Shown one piece after another: positions 41,642-49,866 of a stretch of 64,000 nucleotides of DNA. Each line of letters begins with the position of its first letter. The stretch's first letter is position 1. The translations under genes and the position numbers were made by a program. A model generated the notes under the pieces. It was not told the DNA's origin. It ran no database searches and saw only the letters and a program-made list of their open reading frames with translations. Source of the stretch: CAYPSN01 sp041907025 (GTDB lineage Bacteria; Patescibacteriota; Saccharimonadia; CAILAD01; JADZBC01); assembly GCA_041907025.1 (NCBI GenBank), contig JAYRIB010000004.1:3781-67780 (forward strand). Reading direction: 5' to 3'.

Positions 41642-44497
41642 ATGGAAAAAACCGATCACATTGCAGGGCTCAACAAGGCACAGGCCAGGGCAGTAACGCA
41701 TGGTAGCGGCCCAGCTCTTGTGGTGGCGGGCGCAGGGACAGGTAAGACCACGGTTATTACCCGACGGATAGCTTGGTTGATAGCTACGGGTAAGGCGCGG
41801 CCAGATGAGATTCTCGCACTTACCTTTACCGACAAGGCCGCCCGTGAAATGGAGGAGCGGGTTGATCACTTATTGCCATATGGGGTGGTGAGCACCAATA
41901 TCATGACATTCCACGCCTTGGGTGATCAGATTCTGCGTGATCAGGCGTTGGAGATTGGCATTTCAACCGACTTCCAGGTAATGAGTGGTTTTCAGCAGAT
42001 AATCTTCATGCAACAGATTCTGCCAGAGCTCGAGTTGGATCATTACGCACCGCTCGGTAATCCATACCAGTTTCTGGAGGCACTTGCTACGCATTTTTCA
42101 CGACTCAAAGATGAATGTATTACGCCGGCGCTGTATCGAGAGTTTGCTGCCCAGCAGATAGTTAAGGCAGCAACAGAGGAGGCTAAGTCTGAGGCTGAGC
42201 GCGTTCGTGAATTGGCGTTTGCCTACAGTGTGTATACCGAGCAGGCTCGAGCTCAGGCTAAGCTGGACTTTGGGGATCAAATCTCGCTGACCATTGAACT
42301 ATTCAAGGCACGGCCAAAGGTCCTGCTTGGCTACCAGCAACGGTTCAAATACATCATGGTAGACGAGTATCAGGATACAAATTACGCTCAAAACGAGTTC
42401 GTAAAGATGTTGACAAAAAAGCATCAAAACATTATGGTTGTAGGTGATGATGACCAGTCAATCTACCGCTTCAGAGGTGCTTCAATCGCGAATATCTTGC
42501 AGTTTAAAAAACAGTACCCCAAAACCAAGCAAATCGTGATGACCGAAAACTATCGGTCGACTCAGGAAATTCTAGATATTAGCCATACGCTTGTTGCTAA
42601 CAACAATCCAGACCGACTTGAAGTTCAAAACAAGATCGATAAGCGTTTAGTCGGTTTCAGTCATGGTCCAGCACCTGTACTCATGCAGGCCCCCACCTTA
42701 CCAGAGGAGATGCAGCTGGTAGCGCGCCAAGTAGCAAGACTCATTGCCGATGGCGTTGAGCCGCGTGACATTGCGATTTTAATGCGCAAAAACAGTCAGT
42801 CGAGCGCCATAATGTTGGCCTTAGAGGCTGAGGGGGTGATGGCTGAAACCTCCCAAAGGGAAAGTCTGTTTATGCGTCCAGAGGTAAAAGCTCTCCTTAA
42901 CTTTGTGGCGGTCATGAATGACCCCCAGGACTCAACGGCTATGTATGGACTGCTCGCGGGTGATATATACCAGATGCAGCTTGGTTCGCTGGTCAGTATG
43001 ACATCTCAGGCAAAGCGTGAGCACAGCAGTCTTGAGCAGTATTTGAGGGGTATTGAAGGGGCGGAGGCAGGTATGGAGAGGGTGATTGAGCATATCGATG
43101 AGTACCGCAAGCACGCCCGTGAGCTGAGTGCTGGACAGCTGTTGTATAAATTCATACATGAGCAGGGTTATCTGGGAAAGCTGCTCGAAGCAGCCGAAAA
43201 TAGTAATGAAGCGGCCCTAAAGATTCAAAACATTGCCCAGTTTTTTGGGCTGATCAGGGAGTTTGAAAACATGAGTCTTGATCCAACGATTTATCATTTC
43301 TGGGCCTATGTTTCCGAGATGCGCAGCTCAGAAGCCGACATATTGTCGACCGAATCGCCACTTGATCAAAATGCGGTGCGGATTATGACGATACACAAGG
43401 CAAAGGGGCTAGAGTTCGAGGCGGTGTTTGTGCCTAATATGGTTGCAGAGGTCTTTCCCTCGCGTCGTCAGGCCGAAAAGATTCAGATTCCAGATGGCCT
43501 GATAAATGTCGATACCAGTCGGGAATGGCATGTTGCTGAGGAGCGACGTCTTTGTTACGTGGCGCTCACGCGTGCCAAGAAATACCTCTACTTGTCATGC
43601 TCATACGATCATGGCGGAGCTCGCTTGCGTAAGATGTCGCCGTTTGTAGCCGAAGCACTTGGTGCCCAAGCTCCCATACAACTGGAGGCTAAGACGGGTG
43701 CTCTTGAGCTGATTGACCAATTTGCAGTACCGCAAAAACCAGAACACGATCTGACTGCGCACTTGTACGAGGATGGCTGGCTGAATCTCACCCCACACCA
43801 GATTGACGACTATTTGCGCGATCCAGAAAAGTTTTGGTTATTCCATGTCCTGAAGCTGCCACAGGGGCCGTTTCATGCCCTTGTGTATGGATCGGCTATT
43901 CATCATGCGATAGAGTTTTATTACCGCGGGCGGCTCAACGGTCGCACGGTTCCACTCAAAGATGTGCAGCAGGCTTTTGAGGACGCTTGGTCGAGTGAGG
44001 GCTTTGTGTCCAGGCGCCACGAGCAGCAACGGCTGTCGCGTGGGAGAGAGGTCATTAAACGGTTCTATGAACGCGAGAAGCAAGCTGAGTTGCCACAATG
44101 CGTTGAGTTACCGTTTAGTCTCATTATCCCTGAGCTCAAAGTCCGTATTAGCGGTCGATATGACGCAGTTTTTGCGCACAAGCTGGTTGGTAGCAAGAAT
44201 GGGGCGATCGAAATTCGCGACTTCAAGACTTCCCAAGTAAAGGACCAGGCGGCTGCAGAACGGAAGCTCAAAGACAACGTGCAGCTGGCCATTTATGCAC
44301 TCGCTTGGGAGCGCACCACGCAGCAGCCAGTTGCAAGTGTGTCGTTGGACTTTGTTGAGCCTGGGCTTATCGCTGCGACAACGAAGGTTGATCATGTCAA
44401 GACGCTCGAGAAGATTAAGAAAGTGGCTGACGGGATAGCTCGCCGCGACTTCAAAGGTGGTGCCCAGTCGCTCTACAAGGTAACGCAACCATGGTAA
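41642..44497 (+). CDS. UvrD/Rep-type helicase fused to a PD-(D/E)XK nuclease
   Basis: 951 residues. All superfamily 1A helicase motifs are visible: Walker A VAGAGTGKTT (29-38), VDEYQDTNYAQ, VGDDDQSIYRFRGA, MTENYRSTQEI, MTIHKAKGLEFEAVFVP and RRLCYVALTRAKKYLYLS. The last ~200 residues carry a RecB/Cas4-type nuclease core: GSAIHHAIEFYYRG, then SGRYDAVFAH and EIRDFKTSQ. This architecture resembles actinobacterial AdnAB/UvrD2-like end-processing enzymes that start homologous recombination repair. The ATG at 41642 was chosen over the 83-codon extension because of the -10 box. Confidence 0.92.
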   Translation: MEKTDHIAGLNKAQARAVTHGSGPALVVAGAGTGKTTVITRRIAWLIATGKARPDEILALTFTDKAAREMEERVDHLLPYGVVSTNIMTFHALGDQILRDQALEIGISTDFQVMSGFQQIIFMQQILPELELDHYAPLGNPYQFLEALATHFSRLKDECITPALYREFAAQQIVKAATEEAKSEAERVRELAFAYSVYTEQARAQAKLDFGDQISLTIELFKARPKVLLGYQQRFKYIMVDEYQDTNYAQNEFVKMLTKKHQNIMVVGDDDQSIYRFRGASIANILQFKKQYPKTKQIVMTENYRSTQEILDISHTLVANNNPDRLEVQNKIDKRLVGFSHGPAPVLMQAPTLPEEMQLVARQVARLIADGVEPRDIAILMRKNSQSSAIMLALEAEGVMAETSQRESLFMRPEVKALLNFVAVMNDPQDSTAMYGLLAGDIYQMQLGSLVSMTSQAKREHSSLEQYLRGIEGAEAGMERVIEHIDEYRKHARELSAGQLLYKFIHEQGYLGKLLEAAENSNEAALKIQNIAQFFGLIREFENMSLDPTIYHFWAYVSEMRSSEADILSTESPLDQNAVRIMTIHKAKGLEFEAVFVPNMVAEVFPSRRQAEKIQIPDGLINVDTSREWHVAEERRLCYVALTRAKKYLYLSCSYDHGGARLRKMSPFVAEALGAQAPIQLEAKTGALELIDQFAVPQKPEHDLTAHLYEDGWLNLTPHQIDDYLRDPEKFWLFHVLKLPQGPFHALVYGSAIHHAIEFYYRGRLNGRTVPLKDVQQAFEDAWSSEGFVSRRHEQQRLSRGREVIKRFYEREKQAELPQCVELPFSLIIPELKVRISGRYDAVFAHKLVGSKNGAIEIRDFKTSQVKDQAAAERKLKDNVQLAIYALAWERTTQQPVASVSLDFVEPGLIAATTKVDHVKTLEKIKKVADGIARRDFKGGAQSLYKVTQPW

Positions 44498-44525
44498 TTC
44501 TTGACCTAGTTGCTATACTTTAGGC

Positions 44526-45035
44526 ATGAGCGCCAAACACTATTTGAGCTATCGCGATCAAGACTGGCTCGAGAATTCGCTAGCTGATATTTGGTATCGG
44601 CATTTTGAGGATGTGGTTCAGGGCAATGTTGTGCGGATTGTATATGGTCGCAAGGCAAAGAACCAGCTAGGCTCGATTAGGCGAGACAAACATGACCCGA
44701 CGGCAAGCATTATAACAGTTAATCCGCTATTCCAAGATCTTGATGTGCCAGAGTATGTTGTTAAAGCCACCATTGTGCACGAGATGACGCACTATGCACA
44801 TGGCTTTAACTCGCCACTCGAGCAAAAGCACAAACACCCGCATAGTGGTGGCGTGATTCGGCGGGAGTTTGCCGAAAGAGGTTTAGAGCAGTTGTATCTG
44901 GACCAAAAGGCCTGGTTGAAGGAGTACTGGCCACTCATCTTGGCTCGGCACTTCCCAAATAACCGCTACAAGATAGTAAAAACTACAACGAGTAGGCAGG
45001 TACCCTTGCCGTGGTGGATGCGAGGCATGCGCTAG
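44526..45035 (+). CDS. SprT-like zinc metalloprotease
   Basis: 169 residues with ATIVHEMTHYAHGF (HExxH zinc motif) near residue 87 and a later His in HPHSGGVIRREF. SprT/Spartan-like domains remove DNA-protein crosslinks in eukaryotes; the bacterial role is little known. tatact at 44514-44519 ends 6 nt before the ATG (leaderless), and it follows the helicase-nuclease gene, suggesting a DNA-repair context. Confidence 0.75.
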   Translation: MSAKHYLSYRDQDWLENSLADIWYRHFEDVVQGNVVRIVYGRKAKNQLGSIRRDKHDPTASIITVNPLFQDLDVPEYVVKATIVHEMTHYAHGFNSPLEQKHKHPHSGGVIRREFAERGLEQLYLDQKAWLKEYWPLILARHFPNNRYKIVKTTTSRQVPLPWWMRGMR

Positions 45036-45037
45036 TA

Positions 45038-45066
45038 TTGACATACTTATTGGTAGGTACTATTAT
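45038..45066 (+). promoter_or_regulatory. Strong promoter of the zinc-ribbon gene
   Basis: ttgaca (45038-45043), 17 bp, tattat (45061-45066). A ~40-nt leader with gggag precedes ATG 45112. Confidence 0.8.
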
Positions 45067-45111
45067 AGTAGTCCGAACTTTGTTATCAGGACTTCGATCT
45101 TGGGAGCGAGC

Positions 45112-45459
45112 ATGTCAACAATTGCAGTAATTTGTCCGCAGTGTGGAGACGTAGAAGTTACTCAGAAGGAAGTAGTTGTCAGGGTGTGCAGAGATACCTC
45201 TGTCGCGAGCTACTGGCTGACGTGCCCATGGTGCACAGAGATAATTACCCGGAGGGCGGAACCGCGGGTTGTTGAGTTGCTGGTGGCTGCAGGCTGTCGG
45301 CTCCAAACGTGGAGCCTTCCAGAGGAGTTGAGTGACGCGCAGCGGTGTGGCAGTGGTTTGCCTATCGATATTGATGAAGTCCTCGATTTCCCTGAGAAAG
45401 TTCAGGACGAAGCTGCCTTCGATGAGGCATTCGATAAACTCTGTCGTGAAGTGAAGTGA
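45112..45459 (+). CDS. Small zinc-ribbon protein, actinobacterial style
   Basis: 115 residues. Two CxxC pairs (ICPQCGDVE and LTCPWCTEI) 34 residues apart form a zinc ribbon, followed by RVVELLVAAGCRLQTW and an acidic PIDIDEVLDFPEKV ending. The pattern is one I associate with small proteins common in Actinobacteria, of unknown function, so transfer from an actinobacterial partner is possible. It has its own consensus promoter and a terminator after it. ATG 45112 follows gggagcgagc; an in-frame GTG or ATG start four codons earlier is weaker. Confidence 0.6.
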   Translation: MSTIAVICPQCGDVEVTQKEVVVRVCRDTSVASYWLTCPWCTEIITRRAEPRVVELLVAAGCRLQTWSLPEELSDAQRCGSGLPIDIDEVLDFPEKVQDEAAFDEAFDKLCREVK

Positions 45460-45504
45460 TGGAAAAAGAGGGGTGGCTAGGCATAGGGCTTAGCCACCAA
45501 TCGG

Positions 45505-45526
45505 CCGGACAAATATGTCCGGTTTT
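45505..45526 (+). terminator. Intrinsic terminator
   Basis: ccggac (45505-45510), loop aaatat, gtccgg (45517-45522), tttt. It ends the zinc-ribbon gene. Confidence 0.85.
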
Positions 45527-45569
45527 CTTTTGCCCACATAGTTCGTTTTGTGTTCGTTGATGGGTCGTG

Positions 45570-45575
45570 TATAAT
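45570..45575 (+). promoter_or_regulatory. -10 box of leaderless rmuC promoter
   Basis: tataat ends 6 nt before ATG 45582; the longer frame starting at GTG 45567 would place the promoter inside the gene. Confidence 0.7.
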
Positions 45576-45581
45576 ATGCTT

Positions 45582-46658
45582 ATGACAGCACTTCTCATTG
45601 TCCTCATCGTAATTATGCTCTTGGGCTTCGGCGCGATTATATTTGTGCTGAGTCGGCAAACGCCTGCTCCAAAGGCCGATGAGGGCGCTCTGGGCATGCT
45701 CAAGCAGGACCTGCAAGGAATCACTCAGTTACTCTCGCAAACCCAGTCGCAAATGGGTGAGCGGCTGGATAAAAACAATGATGCTATGCGCGACTCGGTG
45801 CACAGACAGATGAGCGAGTCAGCCAAGCTCATTACTGAGGTCACACAGCGGCTCACGACGCTCGACGAAACCAACCGTCGGGTAGTTGATGTAGCGGATG
45901 AGCTAAAAACGCTTCAAAATGTCTTACAGAACCCCAAACAACGCGGTGTATTGGGGGAATACTACCTTGATACAGTGCTTAAGAACGTGTTGCCGCCCGA
46001 TCGCTATAAATTGCAGTATAAATTTGAAGATGGCGAGATTGTTGATGCGGCTATTTTCCTAGAAGAGGGTAAGGTTTTGCCGATCGACTCTAAGTTCAGC
46101 TTAGAAAACTACAATCGGTTGATTGAAGAGAATGACAAGGACAAGCGTGAGGTAATTATCAAGACCTTTAAGCAAGACTTAAAGAACCGCATTGACGAGA
46201 CTGCTAAGTATATTCGCCCTAATGAAGGCACAATGGACTTCGCCTTCATGTTTATTCCCTCCGAGGCCATTTACTATGACTTGCTGGTTAATAAAGTCGG
46301 TATGGTGCAGACATCCTCGCGCGACCTCATAGAGTATGCTTTTCGGGATAAGAAGGTCATTATTGTGTCGCCAACCTCATTTATGGCCTACTTGCAGACA
46401 GTTTTGCAGGGCTTGCGCTCGTTGCAGATCGAAGAGCAGGCCAAGGAGATCCAGATCCGCGTGGGCCAGCTTGGGCAGCATCTGCGCGCGTACGACACGT
46501 TTATGGGCAAGCTGGGTAATTCGCTCGGTACAACCGTTAATCACTATAATAACGCCCACAAAGAGCTGAAAAAGATTGATAAAGACGTGGTGAAGATCTC
46601 GGGCAGTAGTCCGGCCGTTGAAGCGTTGTTAGTTGATAAGCCTAGCCTAGACGAGTAA
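45582..46658 (+). CDS. rmuC: RmuC family DNA recombination protein
   Basis: About 358 residues. One N-terminal membrane helix (LLIVLIVIMLLGFGAIIFVL), a coiled coil (~50-115), then the RmuC core: NPKQRGVLGEYYLDTVLKNVLPPDRY, LPIDSKFSLENYNRL and DFAFMFIPSEAIYYDLL, with a nuclease-like fold. RmuC limits inversions at short inverted repeats in E. coli. The promoter places the start at 45582. Confidence 0.93.
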   Translation: MTALLIVLIVIMLLGFGAIIFVLSRQTPAPKADEGALGMLKQDLQGITQLLSQTQSQMGERLDKNNDAMRDSVHRQMSESAKLITEVTQRLTTLDETNRRVVDVADELKTLQNVLQNPKQRGVLGEYYLDTVLKNVLPPDRYKLQYKFEDGEIVDAAIFLEEGKVLPIDSKFSLENYNRLIEENDKDKREVIIKTFKQDLKNRIDETAKYIRPNEGTMDFAFMFIPSEAIYYDLLVNKVGMVQTSSRDLIEYAFRDKKVIIVSPTSFMAYLQTVLQGLRSLQIEEQAKEIQIRVGQLGQHLRAYDTFMGKLGNSLGTTVNHYNNAHKELKKIDKDVVKISGSSPAVEALLVDKPSLDE

Positions 46659-46685
46659 AGTAGAACAAAAGGGAACACAACTACT

Positions 46686-47666
46686 ATGCGCATACTTTCG
46701 GGCATTCAGGCTACTGGAAAACTACACATCGGCAATTATTTGGGGATGGTTAAGCCATTTGTAGACATGCAGGATAAGGGTGAGGCCTTTTACTTTATTC
46801 CAAACCTACACTCACTCAATGTTCGCCCCGACCCAGAAGTGCTGCGGCAAGACACACTGGCGAATGTTGCGTGGTTTTTGGCAGCTGGCGTAGACCCTAA
46901 AAAGTCAGTTGTGTTCACTCAATCGCATGTGTCGGCGCACTCAGAGCTATGCTGGATACTCAATAACTTCGTTACTATGGGTGAGCTGAGCCGTATGACG
47001 TCGTATAAGGACAAGAGTGCTTCAAGGGGCGCCGAGGGGCAGCTCGTAGCGCTTTATACCTACCCGGTACTCATGGCTGCCGACATTATTCTCTACGATG
47101 CTGAGCTGGTGCCTGTCGGGGAGGATCAAAAGCAGCACGTGGAGCTGACTCGGGATATCGTAGGGCGTTTTAACAAGCTCTATGGCGACACATTCGTGGC
47201 CCCAAAGGCAGTTCTGCCCTCCGTTGGGGCACGCATCATGAGTCTGCAAGACCCATCGAGCAAGATGAGCAAGAGCGATCCGAACCAAAGCGGCAACATA
47301 ATGCTCCTTGATGACGAGCTGACGATTAGAAATAAGGTTAAACGAGCCGTAACAGATGCTAAGGGCGAGGTGAAAGTGTCTGAACACGGTGGCGCCGTTA
47401 CTAATCTCATGCACATTTATAGCGGTTTTTCCGGTAAGAGCATGCATGAAATTGAGCAATTATACGTAGGTAAGGGGTATGGGGACTTCAAGTCCGATCT
47501 AGCAGACATTCTAGTGGAGGAAGTCAGTGTTTTACAGCGTACATTCCACGCGTTAATGGCTGACGAAGACTACCTACTTAAGGTTCTCGAGGACGGTGCT
47601 ATGCAGGCCAACCAAATAGCCACCCAAAAACTTAATGAAGTGAAGCAAAAGCTCGGCATACTATAG
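46686..47666 (+). CDS. trpS: Tryptophanyl-tRNA synthetase
   Basis: 326 residues, class I. GIQATGKLHIGNYLGM (HIGH region) at the start and PSSKMSKSDPNQSGN (KMSKS) near residue 195 are diagnostic, with VGEDQKQHVELTRDI between them. Normal length. aaaagggaa lies ahead of the ATG. It is followed by the large noncoding RNA locus. Confidence 0.97.
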   Translation: MRILSGIQATGKLHIGNYLGMVKPFVDMQDKGEAFYFIPNLHSLNVRPDPEVLRQDTLANVAWFLAAGVDPKKSVVFTQSHVSAHSELCWILNNFVTMGELSRMTSYKDKSASRGAEGQLVALYTYPVLMAADIILYDAELVPVGEDQKQHVELTRDIVGRFNKLYGDTFVAPKAVLPSVGARIMSLQDPSSKMSKSDPNQSGNIMLLDDELTIRNKVKRAVTDAKGEVKVSEHGGAVTNLMHIYSGFSGKSMHEIEQLYVGKGYGDFKSDLADILVEEVSVLQRTFHALMADEDYLLKVLEDGAMQANQIATQKLNEVKQKLGIL

Positions 47667-47728
47667 TAGAATGTAGTATTTACAACACACTTTTACAGGT
47701 TAGGGCAGACGAAATAGCATAAAAAGTA

Positions 47729-47757
47729 TTGACGGAAGCATAAGCATTTGCTATACT
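47729..47757 (+). promoter_or_regulatory. Strong promoter of the ~500-nt RNA
   Basis: ttgacg (47729-47734), 17 bp, tatact (47752-47757). Predicted start near 47764. Confidence 0.8.
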
Positions 47758-47763
47758 TGTATC

Positions 47764-48267
47764 AACATAAGTTAGTCCTTTAAAACAAAAATAAAACTCA
47801 AAAAGTTTCTCCAGGAAAAGGTAGCCCGGACTCTACGAGCGGGCGAGTAACGGTAGGGCAAGCCCGGCATAGAAACAACCCCCTTGTTTCTAGTCGGACT
47901 CTCCCTACTGTTCTATGGGTAACAAGCCGCTAATGTTCGTACGTTCTAGGCTTAAGTTATACACTACCCGTTGGCTATAGCCAGTAAACTGCATCGGATC
48001 GCAACCAGCGATAGGTATAGCTTACTGGCTAAACCGGACGGATGGTGGGGAAGCGAGACTTTGACAAAAGCAGTGATGCTTGTGTCACACAACAGTCTCA
48101 CCTGTAAGCTTGGCCTCATTGGCTAAGGTTACTTACCGGGCCTCCGCGTGCCAATTTGTTTCTTAACATTAGGGCAGATGCGATTAGAGGCCCGTAACCA
48201 TGCAATCATAGTCGTTCAGACTACTTCGCACAATAATGTCGACTCGGCACAACGTGCGGAGTTTTTT
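47764..48267 (+). ncRNA. Unclassified structured noncoding RNA, about 500 nt
   Basis: No frame of useful length covers this interval, yet it has a consensus promoter and an intrinsic terminator. Many helices can be drawn. Examples are gcccg/cgggc (47824-47844), tagaaac/gtttcta around 47870-47892, tagccagtaa/ttactggcta (47978-47987 with 48022-48031), and gagact/agtctc enclosing tgaca-aagca-gtga-tgctt-tgtca with a GNRA loop (48055-48099). ttaccgggcctc pairs with gaggcccgtaa (48133-48144 with 48187-48197). It is not tmRNA, RNase P, 6S, SRP or rRNA as I know them. Confidence 0.75.
48223..48267 (+). terminator. Terminator of the ~500-nt RNA
   Basis: acttcgcac (48223-48231) pairs with gtgcggagt (48254-48262), then tttttt. 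Confidence 0.8.
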
Positions 48268-48493
48268 ATTTGGCTTAGTTAGGGCTTGAGACGTGGTGCT
48301 AAGAGTGACGCGAAGTAAAGCAATCTTCGCAATTCGAATAGAACAAAAAAGTAGCTCATTACGCTTTGGAATATGTCACTAATAAATATAGTGTTCATAT
48401 AAACGTGTGGTAGTGTTCGATTCTTTGGGTAAGTTGTTGCTACGGGCGTGCCTGCTTGAGCTGAAGGTCCATATCTGGGATAATAGGTGCTAT

Positions 48494-48895
48494 ATGGCAA
48501 AAACAGACAAGCTACAGAAGGGGATATTTGGGGTAGGGCTTGTTACTTCGTGCCTACTTTCCTTTACAGTGCTCCTTAGTTTAATGGTTATGGCGAGTCC
48601 ATCCGAGCTTGGACCTGCCGGTGTTACCCTATGGTTTATTCTGGCCCTAATAGCCCTTACGACGCTGTTTATGTTACTGTACTGGTCGTACAGTCGAAAA
48701 AAGAACAGCTTTGTGAACGGTCGTAGGCAGTCAGTCGGTGCATTTAGGGTGGCAGTAGTGCCAGCTGGCGCCATTGTAGTTCTGCTAGGCATGAGTAGCC
48801 TCGGTACGCTGACATTGCACGATACACTGCTCGTGCTGGGTGCCACATTTATTATTGAGACTTACTTGTACACAACCGAGAGGAGGGGGCTATGA
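48494..48895 (+). CDS. Small membrane protein before pheS
   Basis: 133 residues with four hydrophobic segments (GLVTSCLLSFTVLLSLMVM, LWFILALIALTTLFMLLYW, VAVVPAGAIVVLLGM and LLVLGATFIIETYLY). gataat at 48479-48484 and ATG 48494 suggest an almost leaderless start; the frame extends to 48407 but without support. Its stop overlaps the pheS ATG (atga), so it is cotranscribed with pheST. Family not recognised. Confidence 0.6.
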   Translation: MAKTDKLQKGIFGVGLVTSCLLSFTVLLSLMVMASPSELGPAGVTLWFILALIALTTLFMLLYWSYSRKKNSFVNGRRQSVGAFRVAVVPAGAIVVLLGMSSLGTLTLHDTLLVLGATFIIETYLYTTERRGL

Positions 48896-49866
48896 GCTCA
48901 ATCATTGAATCCGCGCGGAGCGCTGCCGCAGCCGCCCAAACTGAGAATGATTTACAGCTTGTTAAAGCGCAGTTTCTAGGTAAGAAGAGCGAGCTCCAGG
49001 CCGGTTTGCGCGCGCTTTCAAGCCTGGGCCAAGAAGAGCGCAAGCAAAAGGGAGCCGAGCTTAACCGTCTAAAGCTGGAGCTCGAAGAAGTATTTTCTTT
49101 GCGCCATGCTTCGCTCCTCAACGAGCTTGATGCCCTACCGCCACTTGATCTTACGGCACCTGGTATTGGCCAGGGGTTTGGCCATGCCCATCCAGTAACG
49201 CTCGTTATGAGTGAGCTATATAGCTCGTTTACTCGCTTGGGCTTTGCGATAGTTGATAGCAACGAAATAGAGGATGACTGGCACAACTTTGAGGCACTGA
49301 ATATGCCGCCGCACCACCCGGCCCGCGATATGCAGGACACGTTTTATATTAAGGACAGCGAAGACTCTCATCGTATTCTGCCTCGTACTCACACCTCTGG
49401 CATGCAGGTACGGTTTATGAAGGATAACAAGCCACCGTTTAAGATCATCGTGCCGGGCAAGGTTTTCCGGAATGAAGATGAAGACAGAACACACTTGTGG
49501 TCATTTACCCAGGTGGAAGGTTTGGTTGTGGGTGAAGGGGTGTCGTTAGTACATCTTAAAGGCGTGTTACTTGCAGCTATGAAAGACTTGTTAGGTGAAG
49601 ACACAGAGATTCGATTGCGACCGAGTTATTTTCCTTACACTGAACCATCGATTGAGATCGACGTGACTTACAAGGGAGAGTGGTTGGAGCTTCTGGGTGG
49701 CGGCATGGTACACCCAAGTGTACTACAGAACGCTGGTATTGACCCTGAGCGCTATAGCGGTTTTGCCTTTGGTATCGGGCCGGAGCGGGTTGCTATGGTG
49801 AAGTATCGCATCTCGGATTTACGCAACTTTTGGCGACCAAAGCTTGACTATCTGGAGCAGTTTTAA
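48892..49866 (+). CDS. pheS: Phenylalanyl-tRNA synthetase alpha subunit
   Basis: 324 residues. N-terminal coiled coil (~1-80), then the class II catalytic core: HPVTLVMSEL, FEALNMPPHHPARDMQDTFY, LPRTHTSGMQVRFM, FRNEDEDRTHLWSFTQVEGLVV, and GFAFGIGPERVAMVKY (motif 3). Pairs with PheT. The stop overlaps the pheT start (taatg). Confidence 0.97.
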   Translation: MSSIIESARSAAAAAQTENDLQLVKAQFLGKKSELQAGLRALSSLGQEERKQKGAELNRLKLELEEVFSLRHASLLNELDALPPLDLTAPGIGQGFGHAHPVTLVMSELYSSFTRLGFAIVDSNEIEDDWHNFEALNMPPHHPARDMQDTFYIKDSEDSHRILPRTHTSGMQVRFMKDNKPPFKIIVPGKVFRNEDEDRTHLWSFTQVEGLVVGEGVSLVHLKGVLLAAMKDLLGEDTEIRLRPSYFPYTEPSIEIDVTYKGEWLELLGGGMVHPSVLQNAGIDPERYSGFAFGIGPERVAMVKYRISDLRNFWRPKLDYLEQF

